A program made the translations under genes and the position numbers. A stretch of DNA of 64,000 nt from Cercis canadensis. Lineage: Eukaryota; Streptophyta; Magnoliopsida; Fabales; Fabaceae. The stretch is from assembly GCA_003255065.1 (NCBI GenBank), contig QAOA01000431.1, positions 1 through 64,000 of the forward strand. The letters are read 5' to 3'. The notes under the pieces were generated by a model. It saw only the letters and a program-made list of their open reading frames with translations. It had not been told where the DNA came from and searched no databases. This document shows, piece after piece, positions 56,440-64,000 of the stretch (position 1 is the stretch's first letter; the number at the start of each line of letters is the position of its first letter).

Positions 56440-58023
56440 ATGACCCGAAGTAGCAAGAAGAAGCTCCTTGAGTTGAACCCAGAAATTGAACGCACAGTGG
56501 TGAGAAAATCAAGAAACAAGGATATCCTGTTACAAGGCCAACAATCTGGGCCTATTGTCATAGAAGAACCTACCATGGCTGACCAAGAAAGACCACGAAC
56601 TATGGGGGATTATGGAAGGCCATCAACTGTTGGAACTGAGTCTAGCATAACAAGGCCTCCGGTGTCAGCCAATAATTTTGAGATCAAGCCGAACGTCATT
56701 CAGATGGTGCAGCAGCTTGTGCAATTTGATGGTTTACCGGATGAAGACCCCCATACTCACATCACAAACTTCTTGGAGATTTGTGATACTTTCAAGATCA
56801 ACGGAGCTAGTGAGGATGCAATTAGACTGAGGCTCTTCCCCTTTACACTAAGGGGTAAGGCAAAGTCATGATTGAAGACACTACCTCTGGGGTCTATCAA
56901 GACATGGAATGAGCTGACTGAAAAATTTCTAGGCCGGTACTTCCCTCCAGCAAGAACAACCAAGCTTAGGAATGATATTTTCTCCTTCCAGCAAATGAAT
57001 GGTGAATCACTCTACAAACTATGGGAGAGATGGAATCACTTGTTGAGAAAATGCCCATATCATGGGTTGGACTTGGGAGTTCAGATGTAAACTTTTCAGA
57101 GTGGTGTCAATTTTGGGACTAGGCAGCAAATTGATTCATCCTTAGGAGGAACCACAAGTTTCAAAACTCCTGAAGAACTACATACTCTGATTGATGAAAT
57201 TGCTACCAACAACTACCAGTGGGGAAACCAAAGGATGAAGGCCAGATCAGGAGGAGTGCATAATGTGGCCGCCTCCACCTCTTTAGAGGCAAAAATAGAG
57301 GCCCTTACTAAGAAGATCGATGATATGGGCAGACCTACTTCTTCCTCATCTGTTATGAGATGTGATAATTGTGAGGGAGAACATTTTAATCATGAGTGCC
57401 AAGCCTCCGATTCGGGATCACCAGTAGAACAAGCAGATTATTTGAGAAGTAGAATGACAAATAATCCTTATTCTAACACATACAATCCTGGGTGGAGAAA
57501 TCACCTAAATTTCGTTTGGAGCGACCAAGGGCAGCAAAGGCAAGTCCTAGGGCAACAAAGACAAGGTCCTTCCCCTGGATTTCAGCAACATTCTAACCCC
57601 CCACAGAGACCAACCATTGAAGACTAACTTTCCAGATTTATAACAACATCGAAAGGACGGTTTAACAGCAATGAAACATCCTTGAGGAATCAAGAGGCTT
57701 CCATCCACAATCTTGAGACTCAAACTGGCCAGCTAGCCAAGTTGATGTCAGAAAAATCACCAGGGACTCTACCTAGCTACACTGAGCCAAATCCTAAGGA
57801 GCAAGCCAAGACAATCACCTTAAGGAGTGGCAAGGAACTCAGAGAAGTAGAGAAAGAGCAACCTGATGATGGAGGTGTGGATGATGAAGGCGCTGTTGAG
57901 TCTGAGAAATTGGGAGAACCTGTTTCGGAAAAGGTAGAAGAACCGAAGAAGAGAGTGGTAAAAGAATACCAACCACCTATCCCTTACCCGAGCAGGCTGG
58001 CAAGAGACAAAAAGGAGGAGTAA
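56440..58023 (+). pseudogene. Athila gag relic
   Basis: ATG at 56440. The frame carries the Athila gag core: 'QFDGLPDEDPHTHITNFLEI', 'RLFPFTLRGKAKS', then a TGA in place of Trp, 'LKTLPLGSIKTWNELTEKFL', and a second stop after 'LGVQM'. From 57235 come a 'KIEALTKKIDDM' helix and a degenerate zinc knuckle 'CDNCEGEHFNHEC', and from 57682 the gag-pro linker 'SIHNLETQTGQLAKLMSEK' and 'AKTITLRSGKEL'. Known role: nucleocapsid of the virus-like particle. Broken by at least three stops. Confidence 0.88.
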
Positions 58024-58053
58024 TTTGGTAAGTTTCTCGAGCTGTTTAAACAG

Positions 58054-60540
58054 TTGCACATAAATATTCCTTTTGTGGAAGCTCTTTCACAAATGCCAAA
58101 ATATGCTAAATTCTTGAAGGATCTCCTTTCCAACAAGAGCAAGCTCGAGCAGCTGTCTATGGTGACTCTAAATGCGAAATGCTCTGCCATAGTTCAAAAC
58201 AAGCTACCACGGAAGATTAAAGATTCAGGGAGTTTTACTATTCCCTGCAACATTGGTAGTTTATCTGTTGATAAGGCATTAGCGGATTTAGGAGCTAGCA
58301 TAAATTTAATGCCTTATTCTATGTTTAAGAGACTGGGACTTAGAGAACCGACTCCCACTAGGATGAGTATTCAGCTAGCAGATAGATCTATCACCTATCC
58401 CAAGGGGATAATAGAGGATATCCTAGTGAAAGTTGATAAATTCATTTTCCCGGTTGATTTTGTGATCATGGATATGGATGAAGATGTGGCAATACCCTTG
58501 CTCCTAGGCCGACCATTCCTTGCTACGGCTAAAGCCATCATTGATGTTCATGGTGGCAAGCTAACTTTGAGAGTGGGCGACGAGCAAGTGATATTTAAAA
58601 TATCAGAGGCCATGAAACACAAAATGAGTACTGATGATACATGTTTTTATGTTGATACTATTGATTCTTGTGTGTTCCAATGTATGCAGGAAATCTTCAC
58701 AAGAGATGCACTGGAAACATGTATCATGCAAGGAGAGGAAGAGATAGATCACGCTGAGATTAGGGAGCATGTGGCACACATGCAAGCCCAGAAGCCATTG
58801 ACCAGAGACACATCTCTGGAGAGGATTGAGGGGAACAGAATCAGAATCAAGCCATCCATTGAGGAACCGCCAGAGCTGGAGCTAAAACAACTTCCAGAGC
58901 ACTTAGAATATGCTTTCCTAGCGAAAAACTCCAAGTTGCCTGTAATCATTGCAGCAAACTTGACAAAAGAGCAAAAAGGGAAGCTTTTGGATGTGCTTAA
59001 AACGCACAAGAAAGTTATAGCATGGAAAATCTCAGACATGAAAGGAGTCAGCCCTTCATTTTGCACCCATAAGATTGCATTAGAAGAAAATTGCAAACCT
59101 TTAGTGCAGCCACAACGAATGATGAATCCGAACATGAAAGAAGTGGTGAAAAAGGAGGTGATCAAACTTCTAGATGCAGGGGTCATTTACCCCATCGCTG
59201 ACAGTTCATGGGTTAGTTCGGTGCAAGTGGTGCCAAAGAAGGGGGCATGACAGTGGTACCTAATGAGAGAAATGAATTAGTGCCAATGAGGACGGTCACA
59301 GGATGGAGAGTCTGTATAGACTATCGGAAGTTAAATGATGCCACCGGCAAGGATCATTTCCTTTTACCGTTCATGGATCAGATTTTGGAGCGTATGGCTG
59401 GACATGCCTTTTATTGTTTTCTTGATGGCATGTCAGGGTATTTCCAAATACCTATCGCCCCGTAAGACCAGGAGAAGACAACTTTCACATGTCCCTACGG
59501 TACATTTGCTTATAGGAGAATGCCATTTGGATTGTGTAATGCCCCCGCCATTTTTCAGAGGTGTATGATGGCAATCTTCGATAGATTGGTTGAAGACACT
59601 ATGGAGGTGTTTATGGATGACTTCTCTGTCTTTGACAATTTATTCAATTTGTGTTTGGATAACTTGGCCAGAGTACTTGAGAGATGTGAGGAGACTAACC
59701 TGGTCTTGAATTGGGAGAAGTGTCATTTTATGGTCCAAGAAGGTATAGTGCTAGGCCACAAGATCTCTAGTAAGGGTATAAAGGTAGACAGGGCAAAAGT
59801 AGAGACCATTGCTAAATTGCCACCTCCTACCTCTGTTACAGCAATCAGGAGCTTTCTAGGTCATGCTGGTTTTTATAGAAGATTTATCAAGGATTTCTCC
59901 AAGATAGCTAGACCCCTTACTAGATTGCTCGAAAATGAAGTCCCTTTTGTCTTTGATGAGGATTGCATGCTTGCATTTAGCACCTTAAAGGACAAATTGA
60001 CTACGGCCCCCATTATGATTACACCCGATTGGTCATCACCATTTGAACTAATGTGTGATGCATGTGATTTTGCACTAGGAGCAGTTTTGGGGCAGCATAG
60101 GGACAAGCACTTCCAACCCATCTACTATGCAAGCAAGACTTTGATTGATGCTCAGAAGAATTACACTACTACTGAGAAAGAATTGCTTGCAGTGATTTTC
60201 TCCTTGGACAAATTTTGATCTTATTTGATTTTGTCTAAAGTCATTGTGTATTCTGATCATTCAGCATTGAGGTACCTTTTGACCAAAAATGATACTAAAC
60301 CTCGTCTAATACGTTGGGTTTTGTTATTGTAGGAATTCAACCTAGAAATCCGAGATCGTAAGGGATCCGAGAACCTAGCAGTGGACCATTTGTCTCGTCT
60401 GGAATTCCCAGCTCAAGGGGAGTTAGTGGAAGAGGACTTACACGACACCTTCCCAGACGAACACTTATGCGAGGTTGAGTGGAGGGATATCCCCTGGTTT
60501 GCTGATTTTGCTAACTATCTTGCAGGTAGGGTTCTTCCAA
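58054..60540 (+). pseudogene. Athila pol: protease, reverse transcriptase and RNase H
   Basis: The 398-codon frame 58054-59250 contains the retropepsin segment 'KALADLGASINLMPYSMFKR', with DLGAS instead of D-S/T-G, as is usual in Athila. It enters reverse transcriptase ('WVSSVQVVPKKG'), then shifts frame at about 59249. 59247-59465 has 'WRVCIDYRKLNDATGKDHF'. 59520-60218 has 'MPFGLCNAPAIFQRCM', catalytic 'VFMDDFSVF', 'FLGHAGFYRRFIKDFSKIAR' and the RNase H 'LMCDACDFALGAVLGQ' and 'TTEKELLAVIFSLDKF'. TGA and TAG stops follow at 60218 and 60331, and the RNase H/connection tail ends 'NLAVDHLSRLE'. Catalytic aspartates are retained although the frame is broken. Confidence 0.9.
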
Positions 60541-60551
60541 AATAGTTAACT

Positions 60552-61967
60552 TATTCTCAGAAGAAGAAATTCTTCTCTGATTTGAAGTACTACCTTTGGG
60601 AGGATCCCTATCTATTTCCCATTTGTGCAGACCAAATAATAAGGCATTGTATCGCCTATCCTGAAACGGAAAGCATCTTGGAGCACTGCCACAAGGGTCC
60701 AACTGGAGGGCATTATCAAGCCAATGGGACAGCAAGGAAGGTCCTGGAGTCAGGTTTTTATTGGCCTACTTTATTCAAGGATGCTCACAGGTATGTGAAG
60801 CAATGTGACAATTGCCAGNAGAAATTCTTCTCTGATTTGAAGTACTACCTTTGGGAGGATCCCTATCTATTTCCCATTTGTGCAGACCAAATAATAAGGC
60901 GTTGTATCGCCTATCCTGAAACGGAAAGCATCTTGGAGCACTGCCACAAGGGTCCAACTGGAGGGCATTATCAAGCCAATGGGACAGCAAAGAAGGTCCT
61001 GGAGTCAGGTTTTTATTGGCCTACTTTATTCAAGGATGCTCACAGGTATGTGAAGCAATGTAACAATTGCCAGCGCATAGGTAACATTTCTAAGAAGGAT
61101 GAAATGCCCCAGACCAGCATCTTAGTGTGTGAAGTCTTCTATGTCTGGGGCATTGACTTCATTGGCCCTTTTCCTTTATCGTATGGGAACAAATATATCC
61201 TAGTTGCAGTAGATTGCGTATCTAAATGGGTAGAAGCTCAGGCTTTGCCTACCAATGATGCTAGGGTAGTTGTCAAGTTCCTTAAAACATTGTTTGCTAG
61301 GTTTGGAGCGCCATGAGCCATCATTAGTGATAGAGGCACCCACTTTTGTAACTAACAGTTAGCCAATACCCTGAAGAGATATGGTGTTACTCATAAAGTG
61401 GCAACCTCCTATCACCCCCAAACTAGTAGCCAAGTAGAGGTGATGAATAGGGAACTCAAAAGAATTCTGGAAAAGACCATAGAGCGATCTAGAAAGGAAT
61501 GGTCCTTAAAATTAGATGATGCTCTATGGGCCTATAGGACAGGCTTCAAAACCCCTATTGGTACCACCCCGTACAAACTTGTTTATGGGAAGTCCTGTCA
61601 TTTGTCAGTAGAGTTGGAGCACAAGGCTTTTTGGATTATAAAATCTCTCAATTATGATTTGTGTGATGCAGGTGAAAAGAGGTTGCTCCAATTGAACCAA
61701 CTGGCCGAATGGAGGGATGTTGCCTATGAAAATTCAAGGTTGTACAAGGAAAAGACTAAGAAGTGGCATGATCAGCGCATTAAATCATCCAAGGAGTTTC
61801 AGCCTGGGGACCAAGTGTTGCTCTTTAATTCACGCTTAAGGTTGTTCCCAGGCAAACTCAGGTCCAGATGGTCAGGCCCCTTCATGGTTAATCAAGTATT
61901 TCCTTATGGCGCTGTTGAGGTCACTCATCCAGAGAAAGGCACCTTCAAGGTCAAGGGCAGAGATTGA
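60552..61967 (+). pseudogene. Athila integrase
   Basis: HHCC zinc region ('[17 protein letters not shown]', 'YVKQCNNCQ'), then the core with the three catalytic acidic residues visible: '[20 protein letters not shown]', 'IISDRGTHFCN' and '[20 protein letters not shown]'. The C-terminal part has '[20 protein letters not shown]', '[18 protein letters not shown]' and 'RWSGPFMV'. There are stops after 'FARFGAP' (61315) and after 'HFCN' (61351), and the first domain is doubled by the assembly repeat. The final frame 61398-61967 is otherwise open. Confidence 0.9.
60565..61073. repeat. 254-bp duplication across the N at 60819
   Basis: 60565-60818 and 60820-61073 carry the same pol segment ('[20 protein letters not shown]', integrase zinc region) with about three substitutions and a single N between. 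As integrase needs this region only once, it is an unmerged contig overlap, possibly of two haplotypes. Confidence 0.9.
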
Positions 61968-62257
61968 AGTTGTATCATGGTGCTAGCATCCAAGAACTGC
62001 CAAGAGATGCCTGTCACCTCCAAGACCCCATGCAGTAGCTCCCCAATCCTCAAGTCCAGCTAATTGACTTTAAAGAAGCACTTGTTAGGAGGCAACCCAA
62101 AATAATTTTAGTGATTTTCTTTGCTTTTGTTTTCATTTCCCTTTATGCTTTGGATTGAATTATTCTCTTAAATTGTCTTAGTTGTTTCCAATTTTTTTAG
62201 TATGCAGGTGTTGTTTGAGGCATGTTTGTAGGGTGCAATTTCGATTTTAAGATCAGA

Positions 62258-62680
62258 GTGCAGAACACGGGCAGAAGCACGGGCGTGTTCTACCCCGTGT
62301 GAACCTCACAGAGACTATAAGTGGACAACACGGCCAGTGACATGGCCGTGTCACCAAGCATGTGGACCACACAGGGAGTTCAGGAGAGGAACATGGTCAA
62401 TGACACGGCCGTGTTTATGGCCGTGTCTATTGTCCAGGATGTATCCAGCTAACACACGGCCATGTCCATCTCATGTGAGTATTAAAGCATCTTGTGCCAC
62501 GCAACACGGCCATTGAACACGGCCGTGTTTACCCCGTGTCACTTAAAGTAATTTTTCACTCTTTGAACACGGCCCCATACACGGGCGTGTTGTTCCCGTG
62601 TCCATTAGCACGCCCTCTGACACACACGTGTTCACCCTGTGTTTCCCCTCTCAGACCCAACATACCCACGCAACATGGCC
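62258..62680. repeat. Cluster of CACGGCCGTG-type imperfect palindromes
   Basis: At least fifteen ACACGG / CCGTGT half-sites lie in 420 bases, many paired as near-palindromes (for example 'GACACGGCCGTGTTTATGGC' and 'GAACACGGCCGTGTTTACC'). Spacing is irregular, so it is not a tandem array. The same units occur in the LTRs at 32232-33690 and 54779-56284. Confidence 0.8.
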
Positions 62681-63019
62681 GTGTTGTGGGATTGTCGCAG
62701 TGACACTTAAAATTTCCCTTTTCGCGGGTCATTCCTCCATTTTAGAAATTCCCAATTTCCTCTCAATTTTCCCCAAATACCTAACCCTCCGGCACTCCCA
62801 CCATCATTTCCGGCCAAACCCCTCTGCATTAAGCCTACAATTCTTGCTCAATCGAATCTTCCCACCGCCCTATCCTTAGGCATTTTGTCAAGTTGTTCTT
62901 CACGCATAGTTTTAGATTGTGTTCTTCACTCACAGGTATGGACTCTTCCTTCCCTCTTATTTGTAATTCTGAGTTGTTTTAACTGAATTTTCCTTCATTC
63001 TTATGCGTATTTCTATATT

Positions 63020-63430
63020 GTTTCAGTTGAGTGTTGAATGCATTTTACCTATTTTCTTAGTGAGGGAATGTGGGGGATGGTTAACTGTAAGATGCATATT
63101 AAACAAAAATACAAATTTGGCATTGCTAGTTGCTAGTTTTGGGAATCTGGTTGTTGAAGAATCTGTTATTTTATTGAAATTCCCAGTAATGTGGACACTG
63201 ACAGTGATAATTCTTGCTTGGGGAATGCCTGCTGATTTATTGCTCATGGCCATTGATAACTATTATTGTGTTAATTTACCATGGGAATTGCTATTGTGCT
63301 ATGGCCACTGATTGCACTCTTGATATTTTTCTTGCAATCCCCATTACTGTGATTGGATGTTTGATGTGTTTTACCCATTTCGTTTAGTATTAAAGTGTGG
63401 GGGAGTGTTAACTGTCAGATGAACAATTGT
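63020..63430. repeat. Diverged direct repeats containing a GTGGGGGA purine tract
   Basis: 63029-63110 and 63360-63440 share the order TTTTACC-ATTT(C/T)-TTAGT, GTGGGGGA(T/G), GTTAACTGT and AGATG. Period about 330 bases. The G-rich tract resembles a polypurine tract, the primer for second-strand synthesis that normally lies directly before a 3' LTR. Confidence 0.55.
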
Positions 63431-64000
63431 AAGATATTGGGGATTGTTGCTGCAGAATTTGCATATATTGAGGGAATTTGTGATTTTGGAAAACTGGTTC
63501 ATCTATCTCACATCCTGCTATTCATCTATCTCACATTCTTGACCGTACTTTGGGCATTGATCTTTTGCATTGTTGCTGTGGGAATGACTGCTTATCTGTT
63601 GATTCATTGCCTGTGCATAAATTCATGTTTTGGAACTTGTTGAATTCAATAGAAAATGTGTTGTTTGTGCTTTTGTCAGTAGTATCAAGAAGGGCCATTG
63701 TTGAAATGCTACTAATGAATTATTGCCGTGGAATTGTTGCTACTTAACTATTAAAAATTTGGAAAATTTGGGGGCAATTGCTAATGTAGTAAAGTTGACA
63801 TATAGCTGTAGAATTGTCTGATATGTGAATTTTGTCCATACTGGGGAAACTGAATGGCCAATATGGGATTTGCTGAATCTCACTGTTGCTATACTCTATG
63901 TAACATTGCTAGGCTCAGTCTTTTTCATTTAGACATGCATTTTCAAAGTTGAAATTGCCCAATGTTTTATAAGACTTGCATTGTGAATGACTTTCTTTTA

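Larger units (their letters stand above)
54779..64000 (+). mobile_element. Athila-type Ty3/gypsy retrotransposon, running off the right edge
   Basis: It starts with a 1506-bp LTR (TGATGATATG ... AACATCA), a few spacer bases and a tRNA-Asp primer site. Gag and pol follow in Ty3/gypsy order. After pol a non-coding region continues to the end of the window without a 3' LTR. The tRNA-Asp primer site and the gag type identify the Athila/Tat group. The five bases before the LTR are TTGGG, which should recur after the 3' LTR if the element is intact. Nonsense codons in gag and pol show that this copy is dead. Confidence 0.92.
61968..64000 (+). other. Athila 3' internal region without an env-like frame
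   Basis: It begins with the usual Athila post-pol sequence ('CACTTGTTAGGAGGCAACCC', 62081-62100). A palindrome cluster at 62258-62680 and a T/C-rich stretch follow, then sequence with repeated 'GTGGGGGA.G.TTAACTGT' units. Athila elements can carry an env-like ORF here; I see none. No LTR start (TGATGATATG) appears before 64000. Confidence 0.65.

Noticed and set aside
60565..61073. Tandem duplication of the Athila integrase zinc domain as a novel protein architecture
   Set aside because: A single N separates the copies and they differ at about three bases; this is the same signature as the other contig joins.
62258..62680. CRISPR-like array
   Set aside because: Units are short palindromes with irregular spacing and no constant repeat length, and the context is a plant retrotransposon.
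1..64000. A previously undescribed defence, toxin or metabolic gene system
   Set aside because: Every frame with protein character could be assigned to a known host gene or transposon family; the only unassigned one is the possible captured fragment at 20700-20905.

Overview
The window is nuclear DNA from a flowering plant. The evidence is a nuclear gene for photosystem I subunit G with a plastid transit peptide, GT-AG introns, AT-rich non-coding sequence, and plant families of Ty1/copia, Ty3/gypsy (chromovirus and Athila), hAT, Mutator, PIF/Harbinger, LINE and SINE elements. The gene content fits a eudicot; the species cannot be named from the sequence alone.

Only two host genes look intact, both on the + strand: PSAG (39535-40047, one exon, 170 aa) and an ARID/HMG-box protein gene (41360-48400, six coding exons, 331 aa). 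Upstream lies a third host gene, now dead: a WD40-repeat gene of the 'C2A9.03-like' type whose nine recognisable exons are spread over 7816-36474. From memory, Arabidopsis keeps the same three families side by side (AT1G55650 / AT1G55670 / AT1G55680, with a second ARID-HMG/WD40 pair at AT3G13350/AT3G13340), so this is probably an old conserved neighbourhood.

Layout: 1-6650, a decayed Mutator-like element with a MURA-type transposase relic and an oppositely oriented plant-mobile-domain relic. 6650-37000, the WD40 pseudogene and its insertions: a SINE (15-bp target duplication), a palindromic MITE, a deleted PIF/Harbinger element that contains a 5'-truncated LINE (11-bp duplication), a 5.4-kb hAT element inside exon 6 (8-bp duplication GATAGACC), and a copia element in the next intron (5-bp duplication ATATA). 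The copia element was itself hit by a chromodomain Ty3/gypsy element (5-bp duplication GCTAG) and by a solo Athila-type LTR (CAGGG/CAAGG). A Mutator MITE (9-bp duplication) sits just before the last exon and a Harbinger MITE (TTA) lies in the 3' UTR. 37000-49730, a long foldback repeat, PSAG and the ARID-HMG gene. 49733-64000, a 2.8-kb Harbinger-like element, a non-autonomous hAT with the same ends as the 5.4-kb one, a possible CACTA remnant, and an Athila-type retrotransposon that runs off the right edge.

The window also carries assembly scars. Several N positions sit exactly between two near-identical copies of the same sequence (181, 254, 193, 26 bp and more), so those tandem duplications are probably unmerged contig ends or haplotypes. 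I found no CRISPR array, tRNA/rRNA gene or operon. What stands out is the datable stack of nested insertions in one gene, a hAT family with autonomous-type and deleted members in one window, a possible host-gene fragment carried by the hAT, and clusters of the palindrome CACGGCCGTG in the Athila-type elements.
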